This document shows, piece after piece, positions 15,280 to 22,294 of a stretch of 64,000 nucleotides of DNA. The translations under genes were made by a program, and so were the position numbers. Positions within the stretch are counted from its first letter, which is position 1; the number at the start of each line of letters is the position of its first letter. The notes beneath the pieces are model-generated. The model did not search any database, was not told the DNA's origin, and saw nothing but the letters and a program-made list of their open reading frames with translations. The stretch is taken from assembly GCF_032302195.1 (NCBI RefSeq), contig NZ_CP135275.1, forward strand, positions 1,612,001 through 1,676,000, in the 5' to 3' direction. This DNA comes from Paenibacillus sp. MMS20-IR301 (GTDB lineage: Bacteria; Bacillota; Bacilli; Paenibacillales; Paenibacillaceae).

Positions 15280-17055
15280 ATGGATACCAGCAGCACACAC
15301 TATCTTTGCCTGGCCGGGGCGCTTGACGCCTCGCTCAAGCAGCAGCCCATTCCGGTGACGATCGAGCAGTTAACCGGGATTCTGTGCTGCACACCGCGCA
15401 ATGTGAAATTCATCCTGCGGAAGCTTGAGGAGCTGGAGCTGATTGCCTGGCAGCCCGGCAGAGGGAGGGGGAACCGCTCGCTGCTGACCTTCAGACGAAG
15501 CACTGAAGAGGTATTAGAGGAGAGCTTTCAGGAGCTGGCCGGCAAGGGCAGAATCAAGGCAGCGATTGAGCTGATCAGCCGGTATCAGGTCGGGGAGGCA
15601 CTTAAGGAGCGGCTGCTGACGGTGCTTGACAAGCAAATGGGCTTCCGCACAGAACAGGGGGCGGCAGCCGGGGAAGAAGTGCTGCGGATCTCCCGTAACC
15701 GGGCAATGGAAAAGCTGGATCCGGCAGCGGTATATACGGCTTTTGAGACCTACCTGCTGGGTCATATTTGCAGTACTCTAATTACCTATGATGCCGGGAG
15801 CAGCAGCTTCCAGCCGGGGCTGGCCCATACCTGGGAGAGCAATCCGGAGCATACCAGTTATCTGTTCTATTTGCGTAAAGGGGTCAGATTCCATCACGGC
15901 AAAATGATGACTTCGCGTGATGTTAAGGAGACTCTGCAGCGCCACATTACCCTGAACAGTCCGGCAATGAGTCATTTCCAGGATATTCAACATGTGGAGC
16001 TGGAGAGTGATTACCGGATCCGCTTTGATCTGTGCCGCCCGAATCTCTTTTTCCTTCATCTATTCAGTTCAATCTACATGTCTATTCTTCCTTATGATGT
16101 GGACTTTGCCGTTAACCCGGTGGGAACAGGCCCATACCTGGTGCTGGATCACAGTGAGAGTGTGCTGGTGCTTGGTGCATTTGACCTCTATTATGGCATT
16201 CGTCCGCTGCTGGACCGGGTTGAAATCTGGTATTTACCCCATGCAAGCTCAAACATACGCCAGTACCAGCTGACAGAAGCCAATCTCAGCCCGCTTCCGT
16301 CCGAGGAGAATCAGAGTCATAACATTGATTATCCGGCGCTCGGTTGCCGCTATATTCTGTTCAATTTCAAGCGGGAAGGTGTTCAGCATAAGCCGGATGT
16401 ACGGCAGGTGCTGCAGATGCTGTATAATCAGCCTGCGATGATCAGAGAGCTGGGGGGCAACCGGATCAGGCCGGCGGACAGCTTCCTGCCCTGGAAGAGC
16501 AGCGGACATGCATTCACCGAACCTCCATTAGAAGCGGCCTGCAGCTTGCTGAAGGCCGCTGATTACAATGGTGAGGTGCTGACCGTAGCTTACCGGACCC
16601 GGAAGGAAGATCAGGAGGAAGCACTATGGCTGCAGGAACGCGGCCGGAAGATTGGGCTGCAGCTTCGGCTTCATCCGTTAAGCGAGTATGACCTTGCTGA
16701 TGTTATGAGCCATGCAGATATGCTGATTGCCGAGGAGGTACTGGAGGATGACTGGCAGTGGGGGATGATTAATTATTTCCGCAATGAATCCAATTATCTC
16801 CATGATCTGCTGCTGGAGGAGCAGCTGCAGTCACTGCGGCATTTACTGGAGCCGTTCTCCGCATTACCTGCAGCTGCAAGAACTCAGCTGCTGGAGGCAG
16901 CAGAGGATAAACTGCGCAGCAGCTCGTGGGTGCTGTATGGCTGCCATATGAACAAAAAAGCACAGCTGAGCCAAAGCCTGTACGGGCTGCAGACCGGCTC
17001 CTTCGGCTTTCTGGATATTTCGAAGCTGTGGGTCAAATCAGGCTTTCAGCTTTAA
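15280..17055 (+). CDS. SgrR family regulator (HTH plus solute-binding-protein domain)
   Basis: A 591-residue regulator with an N-terminal winged HTH (about residues 1-110; LTGILCCTPRNVKFILRKLE recognition region) fused to a full-length SBP_bac_5 solute-binding domain (about 165-500; LAHTWESNPEHTSYLFYLRK, GVRFHHGKMMTSRDVKETL, NPVGTGPYLV). This is the SgrR architecture, in which a periplasmic-binding-type fold acts inside the cell as a ligand sensor. No signal peptide is present. AAAGGAGCGG precedes the ATG. It is divergent from an MFS transporter gene, the likely target. A stem-loop at 17072-17110 follows. Confidence 0.88.
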   Translation: MDTSSTHYLCLAGALDASLKQQPIPVTIEQLTGILCCTPRNVKFILRKLEELELIAWQPGRGRGNRSLLTFRRSTEEVLEESFQELAGKGRIKAAIELISRYQVGEALKERLLTVLDKQMGFRTEQGAAAGEEVLRISRNRAMEKLDPAAVYTAFETYLLGHICSTLITYDAGSSSFQPGLAHTWESNPEHTSYLFYLRKGVRFHHGKMMTSRDVKETLQRHITLNSPAMSHFQDIQHVELESDYRIRFDLCRPNLFFLHLFSSIYMSILPYDVDFAVNPVGTGPYLVLDHSESVLVLGAFDLYYGIRPLLDRVEIWYLPHASSNIRQYQLTEANLSPLPSEENQSHNIDYPALGCRYILFNFKREGVQHKPDVRQVLQMLYNQPAMIRELGGNRIRPADSFLPWKSSGHAFTEPPLEAACSLLKAADYNGEVLTVAYRTRKEDQEEALWLQERGRKIGLQLRLHPLSEYDLADVMSHADMLIAEEVLEDDWQWGMINYFRNESNYLHDLLLEEQLQSLRHLLEPFSALPAAARTQLLEAAEDKLRSSSWVLYGCHMNKKAQLSQSLYGLQTGSFGFLDISKLWVKSGFQL

Positions 17056-17071
17056 CCATGCCATAAAATGC

Positions 17072-17110
17072 GAAACGGCCGCTGTCCGCTGGAGACAGGC
17101 AGGCCGTTTC
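17072..17110. terminator. Bidirectional terminator between the SgrR-type and zinc-ribbon genes
   Basis: GAAACGGCC (17072-17080) pairs with GGCCGTTTC (17102-17110), with a CTGTC/GACAG inner stem. It lies between convergent genes. Confidence 0.75.
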
Positions 17111-17127
17111 TTTGCGCTAATCAGTGT

Positions 17128-17295
17128 TCAGCCTGCCTGTTTACCGTCACATTTCTTGCAGACGGCAAGCTTATCGCCTTGCGCCCCCTGGCCGAAATAG
17201 AGCAGCTTGATCCGGGTGCTTCCGCAGATCGGACAGGTTCCTCTTGCTCTGGAGGGCATACGCCATAATGCTTTGCCGCGTTTGTTCTTGGACAT
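17128..17295 (-). CDS. Small zinc-ribbon protein (55 aa)
   Basis: A 55-residue protein beginning MSKNKRGKALWRMPSRARG, with two Cys pairs, CPIC (residues 21-24) and CKKC (46-49), separated by 21 residues: a rubredoxin/ribbon-like zinc knuckle. The N-terminus is strongly basic, which suggests RNA, DNA or ribosome binding. GGTGGGAG lies upstream of the ATG. The product is too short for common gene-size cut-offs. Function is unknown; similar small ribbons seem conserved in Paenibacillus. It lies just outside the left 17-bp repeat of the arsenic island. Confidence 0.8.
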   Translation of the reverse strand: MSKNKRGKALWRMPSRARGTCPICGSTRIKLLYFGQGAQGDKLAVCKKCDGKQAG

Positions 17296-17382
17296 GTAAT
17301 ACTCCCACCTTCACCATTGATAAACTATCATATGCCCGGTACATTCCGGACATGCTGCGGGTACGATAACATTTCATAACAT

Positions 17383-17399
17383 TTATGCGGCAAGCAGAA
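17383..17399 (+). repeat. 17-bp direct repeat, left boundary of the arsenic island
   Basis: TTATGCGGCAAGCAGAA, repeated exactly at 22039-22055. The two copies bracket the AT-richer ars genes. Confidence 0.75.
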
Positions 17400-17476
17400 C
17401 AATTCTGGCGCGCCAACGATAGGACATGCCAGTTTCCATTCAGAACTTTAACTATTTTAATGATGCTTAACATGGC

Positions 17477-17519
17477 GTACAAAAAAGGCTATTTCCTATT
17501 GGAGATAGCCTTTTTGTAC
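17477..17519. terminator. Terminator at the 3' end of the ars operon
   Basis: GTACAAAAAAGGCTATTTCC is complementary, with one mismatch and a one-base offset in the A/T run, to GGAGATAGCCTTTTTGTAC. It has A- and T-runs on both sides, so it can act in both directions. Confidence 0.8.
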
Positions 17520-17527
17520 GTATTCAT

Positions 17528-17709
17528 TTATTTGGATGGATAAAAGCCCTTCAGCATTTCACGCATATCTTGCTTAATTTTGATATCCGGACGCTTTTCT
17601 TTGGCCAAGACTTCAGCTTCTTCTACAGTTGCAGCAAGACCTAACTCAATCAAAACACCAGTAGCAACCGTTCCAGTACGCCTTCGATCAGTTCATGATA
17701 ATTTACCAT
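17528..17709 (-). pseudogene. Remnant of a dual-specificity/tyrosine phosphatase, internally deleted
   Basis: The ATG at 17709 has a good AGGAG site and opens MVNYHELIEG, the usual start of small bacterial dual-specificity phosphatases in this context, but that frame stops after 19 codons. A second frame (from about 17689 to the stop at 17528) reads RRTGTVATGVLIELGLAATV and ends EMLKGFYPSK. That is the second half of the HCxxGxxRTG phosphatase signature and the C-terminal helices. The His-Cys nucleophile and the whole N-terminal domain are missing, and the two parts are in different frames. This is best explained by an internal deletion. It is the last member of the arsR-arsB-arsC operon. Confidence 0.7.
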
Positions 17710-17736
17710 TAAAGTTCTCCTTTTTGTTATTCTTCA

Positions 17737-18156
17737 TTATTTCGCTGTTTCAGCGAATTGCTTGATTCGTTCGCCCACCTGATCACGGACTCGCTGGAAT
17801 ACTGCCCATTTCTCCTCATCTGTTCCTTGAGCTTTCGCGGGATCATCGAATCCCCAATGTTCACGTTTGACTTGAGGCGGGGTAATTGGGCATTTATCTG
17901 CTGCATCTCCACACAATGTAATGACGAGATCGGAACTATTCAGTAGCTGTGGATCAATAATATCTGACGTTTGACCTGAAATATCCATTCCTACTTCGCT
18001 CATCGCCTGAACAGCTTTAGGATTCAGACCGTGAGCCTCGATGCCGGCACTATATACATTCCATTCATCGCTCAAGTATTTCTTAGCCCAGCCTTCGGCC
18101 ATCTGGCTCCGGCAGGAGTTTCCTGTACACAAAAAGTAAATCGTTTTCTTATCCAT
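17737..18156 (-). CDS. arsC: Arsenate reductase, thioredoxin-coupled
   Basis: A 139-residue low-molecular-weight-phosphatase-fold enzyme that reduces arsenate to arsenite using a Cys relay and thioredoxin. The P-loop is C10-TGNS-C15-RS, and the relay cysteines Cys82 ([10 protein letters not shown]) and Cys89 are at the same positions as in the S. aureus and B. subtilis enzymes. The ATG has a good AAAGGAG site. It lies 21 bases after arsB in the arsR-arsB-arsC order. Its product is exported by ArsB and can be methylated by ArsM. Confidence 0.95.
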   Translation of the reverse strand: MDKKTIYFLCTGNSCRSQMAEGWAKKYLSDEWNVYSAGIEAHGLNPKAVQAMSEVGMDISGQTSDIIDPQLLNSSDLVITLCGDAADKCPITPPQVKREHWGFDDPAKAQGTDEEKWAVFQRVRDQVGERIKQFAETAK

Positions 18157-18177
18157 GAGTCGTAATCTCCTTTGAGT

Positions 18178-19467
18178 TTAAAATAAAGTCAATGTTATAT
18201 AGAGGCCCAGCAGCGTAATAAATAGCGTAGGGATCGTCAAAATAATGCCTGTTTTAAAATACGTTCCCCAGGATATCTTCACACCTTTGGTGGAAAGCAC
18301 ATGCAGCCATAGCAAGGTTGCCAGTGAACCAATCGGTGTAATCTTCGGTCCCAAGTCAGAACCAATTACATTCGCATAAATCAATGCTTCCTTAATCAGT
18401 CCCGAGGTTTGCGTAGTATCAATGGCCAGTGCATCAATCATAACGGTAGGCATGTTATTCATGATGGAGGAGATCACTGCGGCTATAAAGCCCATCCCCA
18501 TTGTTGCCGCGAACAGCCCTTGATCCGCAACGGCCTGGATGACATCAGCTAATACGTCTGTAAGACCCGCATTTCTCAGACCATATACGACAACATACAT
18601 CCCGATGGAAAAGAAGACAATGGCCCAAGGTGCCCCCTTCACCACTTCCAGTGTGGATACAGCCGGACTTTTCCTTGCCATGAGCAGGAGAAAGATCGCG
18701 ATGATACCAGCCACTACAGATACCGGAATGTTCAAAAACTCACTGACAAAGTAACCTACCAGCAGCACTGCAAGTACAAACCAGGAGAGCTTAAACATCT
18801 GTTTGTCTTTAATAGCCTCTTCAGGTTTTTTTAGCTGGGAGCTATCAAAGTTTCTTGGAATACTTTTACGGAAGAAAAGATAGAGCACCAGAATACTTGC
18901 CCCTAAAGAAAATAAGGTAGGCATTAGCATCCTTCCGGCGTATTCCATAAAGGTAAGCCCGAAAAAGTCAGCCGATACGATATTCACCAGATTGCTTACA
19001 ATTAGGGGCAAAGACGTAGTATCTGCTATGAACCCGCTGGCAATGATGAATGGAAAAACCCTTTTCTCATCAAAATTCAGCGCGCGGACCATAGCCAGCA
19101 CGATTGGTGTTAGAATGAGAGCTGCACCATCGTTAGCAAAAAATGCTGCTACAATGGCGCCAAGAATGATGACATAGATAAACATCCGGGTACCATTTCC
19201 ACTGGCAGCTTTGGCCATATGTAAAGCAGCCCATTCAAAGAATCCAATTTTATCGAGGATCAAAGAAATAAGGATGATTGCAACAAAAGCCAGTGTGGCA
19301 TTCCATACAATCAGCGTAACATCCAGAACATCATTTAAGCTGACTACACCGACAAGTAGAGCGAGTACTGCTCCTCCGCAGGCAGACCAACCAATGGACA
19401 GGTTTTTAGGCTGCCAAATGACAAAAATCAATGTAACTATAAATATAAGACTTGCCAGAGCTACCAA
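18178..19467 (-). CDS. arsB: Arsenite efflux transporter ArsB
   Basis: A 429-residue membrane protein with about twelve segments. Its length and pattern ([53 protein letters not shown]) match ArsB of the ion-transporter superfamily. It extrudes arsenite and antimonite, driven by the proton gradient or by an ArsA ATPase; no arsA is present. The start is TTG at 19467, after GGGGGAA. A palindrome resembling the arsR operator lies in the gap upstream (19541-19568), which suggests a second regulated entry point. Confidence 0.94.
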   Translation of the reverse strand: MVALASLIFIVTLIFVIWQPKNLSIGWSACGGAVLALLVGVVSLNDVLDVTLIVWNATLAFVAIILISLILDKIGFFEWAALHMAKAASGNGTRMFIYVIILGAIVAAFFANDGAALILTPIVLAMVRALNFDEKRVFPFIIASGFIADTTSLPLIVSNLVNIVSADFFGLTFMEYAGRMLMPTLFSLGASILVLYLFFRKSIPRNFDSSQLKKPEEAIKDKQMFKLSWFVLAVLLVGYFVSEFLNIPVSVVAGIIAIFLLLMARKSPAVSTLEVVKGAPWAIVFFSIGMYVVVYGLRNAGLTDVLADVIQAVADQGLFAATMGMGFIAAVISSIMNNMPTVMIDALAIDTTQTSGLIKEALIYANVIGSDLGPKITPIGSLATLLWLHVLSTKGVKISWGTYFKTGIILTIPTLFITLLGLYITLTLF

Positions 19468-19540
19468 ATGAATTCCCCCAATTTATGTCCAATTCCCATA
19501 TATCAGAGCACTCCCTCCAAAAGATTAAGTTGAATATTGA

Positions 19541-19568
19541 ATATAAGTATATAATTATACGCTTATAT
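19541..19568. promoter_or_regulatory. Candidate ArsR operator between arsR and arsB
   Basis: ATATAAG-N14-CTTATAT, an inverted repeat sharing its arms with the site upstream of arsR at 19933-19953. Confidence 0.55.
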
Positions 19569-19584
19569 ACTCAACGGAAAAATA

Positions 19585-19911
19585 TTATTCGCAGCAAACA
19601 GTGCTAGACGGCTTATTAAAATTCAATAAAAGGATACTAGCTTCTGGCGCAAAATCTAAAATGGCCTTAATATGGGGTTTATCTTCAATATTTAATGAAT
19701 AATATACCCATTGGCCCTTTTTTTGTTCCTTTATTAATCCACTGCTTTTTAGTTTGCGCAGATGCTGACTAACGGCTGGCTGTGAAATGTCAAAAAGATC
19801 CACTAACTCACATACACACCACTCTCGCTCTTGGAGAAGTGTAAGAATTGTGAGACGTATTTTATCTCCAAGGAGTTTTAAATCTTCTGCAAGATCATTT
19901 AGTAAATCCAC
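19585..19911 (-). CDS. arsR: ArsR family arsenic-responsive repressor
   Basis: A 108-residue winged-helix repressor. The metal site Cys32-Val-Cys34 (WCVCELVDLF) lies in helix 3 as in classic ArsR, directly before the recognition helix ISQPAVSQHLRKLKSSGLI. A C-terminal VCCE (Cys106-Cys107) could supply more ligands. The start is GTG at 19911 after GGAGGAG. It is first in the operon arsR-arsB-arsC and divergent from a MarR-type gene. A palindrome at 19933-19953, near the expected promoter, is its likely operator. Confidence 0.93.
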   Translation of the reverse strand: MDLLNDLAEDLKLLGDKIRLTILTLLQEREWCVCELVDLFDISQPAVSQHLRKLKSSGLIKEQKKGQWVYYSLNIEDKPHIKAILDFAPEASILLLNFNKPSSTVCCE

Positions 19912-19932
19912 TATAAACTCTCCTCCCCCTGT

Positions 19933-19953
19933 ATATAAAGATAATACTTATAT
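19933..19953. promoter_or_regulatory. Candidate ArsR operator upstream of arsR
   Basis: ATATAAAG-N6-CTTATAT, an AT-rich inverted repeat about 20 bases upstream of the arsR start. Its arms recur at 19541-19568. Confidence 0.6.
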
Positions 19954-19994
19954 TCTAAATCCTGAATGATCAATTATCAACTAAACAAAATAAT

Positions 19995-20015
19995 ATTTGC
20001 AATTTGCAATTAAAT
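19995..20015. promoter_or_regulatory. Candidate MarR-type operator upstream of the MarR gene
   Basis: Tandem TTTGCAATTTGCAA, a repeated TTGCAA palindromic core. The same core appears before arsM (20511-20529). Confidence 0.45.
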
Positions 20016-20045
20016 TCGATATAACTTTGTTGAGAGGTGAAAACA

Positions 20046-20495
20046 ATGGAAACTCCACGAGAACTATTCCAAATTATGACCCGGCGTCTAGGTCTGCTAA
20101 ATAAGGATTGCTGCAGCGTAGGGGGATGTAATCTTTCCGCGGCCCAAAGCCACCTGTTATATGAGATAGATCGGAGCCATAATCCTTCCATGCAACAAGT
20201 TGCCGAAACACTGGGCACAGATATTACAACCTTCAGCAGACAAGTCCAGTCTTTGGTGAAAATGAACTTGGTTAAAAAGACTCCTGATTCCACAGATCGA
20301 AGAATTTATAACCTGTCACTTACCTCTGAAGGAATAATGGTGGCTACGACAATTGATCAACAAATGAATGAATACTTGAATGAAGCCTTCTCACACATGA
20401 GTGAGTTTGAAGTAGAAACATTACTACGATCCATTAAGCTTTTCAACGAAGCCATGGGGAAGTCCAGCAATTGCTGCGCACCTGTAAAAGGGTGA
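20046..20495 (+). CDS. MarR family regulator of the arsM arm
   Basis: A 149-residue winged-helix regulator. The HTH is at about residues 50-95 (SMQQVAETLGTDITTFSRQV then a wing, TPDSTDRRIYNLSLT). Unusually it has Cys pairs at both ends: NKDCCSVGGC near residues 22-28 and SNCCAP at the C-terminus. These are good thiol ligands for trivalent arsenic, so it is probably a second arsenic sensor unrelated to ArsR. ATG 20046 follows AGAGGTG by 8 bases. It is divergent from arsR and sits 57 bases before arsM. TTGCAA-containing repeats precede both it and arsM. Confidence 0.85.
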   Translation: METPRELFQIMTRRLGLLNKDCCSVGGCNLSAAQSHLLYEIDRSHNPSMQQVAETLGTDITTFSRQVQSLVKMNLVKKTPDSTDRRIYNLSLTSEGIMVATTIDQQMNEYLNEAFSHMSEFEVETLLRSIKLFNEAMGKSSNCCAPVKG

Positions 20496-20510
20496 TTTTT
20501 CTTAATATTT

Positions 20511-20529
20511 ACTTGCAAGTTACAAGTTT
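20511..20529. promoter_or_regulatory. Candidate operator upstream of arsM
   Basis: ACTTGCAAGTTACAAGTTT: the perfect palindrome ACTTGCAAGT and an adjacent ACAAGT half. It shares TTGCAA with the site at 19995. Confidence 0.45.
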
Positions 20530-20552
20530 TATTAGAAAAGGAGTGTTTAATT

Positions 20553-21359
20553 ATGAGCAAACTTACTAATGATCAGATCCGCCAAAATGTACGGGGGCGC
20601 TATCAAAAAATCGCTGTAAAACAGGCCGAAGCTTCCTCTTCCTGCTGTACACTTGATGACAGAAGTTGCTGTGACTCCCCGGCTGATTTCGATGCCATAT
20701 CCGCTAAGTTAGGTTATTCTAGTAGTGATCTCGCTGCAGCACCTGTGGGCGCGAATTTAGGCCTTGGTTGCGGTAATCCTCAGGCTATTGCTGAACTGCA
20801 GGCGGGGGAACATGTTCTGGACCTCGGAAGTGGCGGCGGATTTGATTGCTTCCTAGCTTCCCGGCAGGTAGGGGGCCAAGGCCATGTTATAGGTGTCGAT
20901 ATGACGCCTGAGATGATCAGCCGAGCAAGGGATAATGCTATTAATGGTAAGTTCATTAATACCGAATTCAGATTAGGTGAGATTGAGTATCTTCCTGTCG
21001 CCGACAATTCTGTTAATGTCATTATTTCCAACTGCGTAATTAACCTCTCACCAGACAAACAGCAAGTATTCCATGAAGCCTTTCGTGTTCTTCAACCTGG
21101 TGGACGTCTGGCTATCTCTGATATCGTAACTACAGCTGAGCTTCCCCCTGAGATCAAAAATGACCTGGACGCATTGTATTCCGGTTGTATCTCCGGAGCC
21201 TCCTCCATCACTGATGTAGAGCAGATGCTTCGGGAAAGTGGATTTTCTGAGATTAGTATTGAGCCAAAAGACGAATCCAGAACATTCATCAAAGACTGGG
21301 TTCCTGGTGTGAACGTTGACCAGTACATCGTTTCTGCTGTAATTAAAGCAAGAAAGTAA
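20553..21359 (+). CDS. arsM: Arsenite methyltransferase ArsM
   Basis: A 268-residue S-adenosylmethionine-dependent enzyme that methylates arsenite. The SAM motif is VLDLGSGGGFDCF at residues 88-100. Cysteines implicated in As(III) binding are present: Cys31-32 and Cys39-40 (two CC pairs), Cys73 (GLGCGNP), Cys161 (SNCVINLSPDK) and Cys212 (SGCISGASS). The last two keep the roughly 50-residue spacing known for ArsM. AAAGGAG precedes the ATG. It is co-directional with the MarR gene and with a decayed arsN-like gene 16 bases downstream. Confidence 0.95.
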   Translation: MSKLTNDQIRQNVRGRYQKIAVKQAEASSSCCTLDDRSCCDSPADFDAISAKLGYSSSDLAAAPVGANLGLGCGNPQAIAELQAGEHVLDLGSGGGFDCFLASRQVGGQGHVIGVDMTPEMISRARDNAINGKFINTEFRLGEIEYLPVADNSVNVIISNCVINLSPDKQQVFHEAFRVLQPGGRLAISDIVTTAELPPEIKNDLDALYSGCISGASSITDVEQMLRESGFSEISIEPKDESRTFIKDWVPGVNVDQYIVSAVIKARK

Positions 21360-21375
21360 ACTGAAGGGGATGTTC

Positions 21376-21714
21376 ATGATCAATACATTAACTGTTCGCC
21401 AGGCCACTCCAGTGGATCTCGAAAGTATCCTTCGTATCTACAATCAGGGAATCGAGGACCGGATCGCTGACCTCTCCGTCTACATTGACCGAAGCTTTCG
21501 TGGGCAGGGTGCAGGTAGCTCTCTACTGGAGTCCTTACACAAGGTTGCAAAAGAAAACAACTTTTATAAAATTGTTCTATTTGCCTTTCCGTTCAACCAT
21601 GGCGGTCAGGGATAGCACATGAAACTGGGTTACCGGCAGGTTGGTGTGTTTGAGAAACAAGGGGTTATAAACGGAGAGTTTGTTGATGTGATGATTATGG
21701 AGAAATTTCTTTGA
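21376..21714 (+). pseudogene. Decayed GNAT acetyltransferase, arsN/phosphinothricin-type
   Basis: The frame runs 113 codons. The start TVRQATPVDLESILRIYNQG and the later DLSVYIDRSFRGQGAGSSLL and KVAKENNFYKIVLFAFPFN match both ends of a phosphinothricin-type acetyltransferase of about 165-180 residues. The middle (about 60-70 residues, including much of the substrate site) is missing in frame between EDRIA and DLSVYI. An in-frame TAG at 21613-21615 then interrupts the C-terminal MKLGYRQVGVFEKQGV... piece. ArsN proteins of this family sit in ars operons. The truncated product keeps the RGQGAG acetyl-CoA loop but is unlikely to be active. Confidence 0.8.
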
Positions 21715-22038
21715 AAAACAGTAATTGAGGCTGTAAAGTACCGAATAACCTTTGAACACTTAGTTCAACTGACAGATGTTTTATGACAACGGATTTCGTC
21801 TAGAAAAGAAAGAAGCAGTACTTAACTAGGGTTGCATACAGGCCGAAATATTTCAAGACGTTGTGGTGTAGCTATTATGAATACATTCCAGAGAATTCAC
21901 TTTTGGACCCCTATAGACGCGAAGCAGACGTATTGTTGGAATCCAGAATTGAGTAATTTTAGTGCGAATGATGTAATAAAAGGAAAGAGTATTAATTGCA
22001 TAAAATAAACAGTTACTTATATATGTGTCGCTGGACAA

Positions 22039-22055
22039 TTATGCGGCAAGCAGAA
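22039..22055 (+). repeat. 17-bp direct repeat, right boundary of the arsenic island
   Basis: An exact second copy of the 17383-17399 sequence, 4,656 bases away. Flanking bases differ on both sides. Confidence 0.75.
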
Positions 22056-22076
22056 ATACGGCATTTTCCGGCCCCG

Positions 22077-22110
22077 AAAAACAGCGTATAATATAAATTA
22101 TACGCTGTTT
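22077..22110. terminator. Terminator-like hairpin right of the island
   Basis: AAACAGCGTATAAT-ATAA-ATTATACGCTGTTT is a perfect 14-bp stem with A- and T-ends. No intact gene reads into it. Confidence 0.6.
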
Positions 22111-22294
22111 CGCTTCAGAGAGACTTTTATATCAGTTTTGAAGCTAGTGATCAGCTGCAATTGAGCTATTTTATAGAATAATAATATAAAGAAACCTTAA
22201 TATACCATTTGCAGATAAGGTCATTCTTTCGTGCGCTCAGCGGACAGAACACATGCTATACTATTTGATAAAAACAAATGCCGGAGGTAATACA

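Larger units (their letters stand above)
21715..22294. other. Gene-free stretch at the right end of the island
   Basis: 580 bases without a supportable gene. Two short open frames around 21840-22015 (one containing PENSLLDPYRREADVLLES) lack a start and any recognisable similarity, and could be remnants. The stretch contains the right 17-bp repeat and a terminator-like hairpin. Confidence 0.65.

Noticed and set aside
17171..17482. 103-codon open frame on the minus strand near the left island boundary
   Set aside because: It crosses a terminator region, overlaps the better-supported 55-residue zinc-ribbon gene in another frame and shows no family features.
21840..22015. Two short open frames at the right end of the arsenic island
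   Set aside because: There is no start codon with a ribosome site and no recognisable protein sequence. They may be remnants, but the evidence is too thin.
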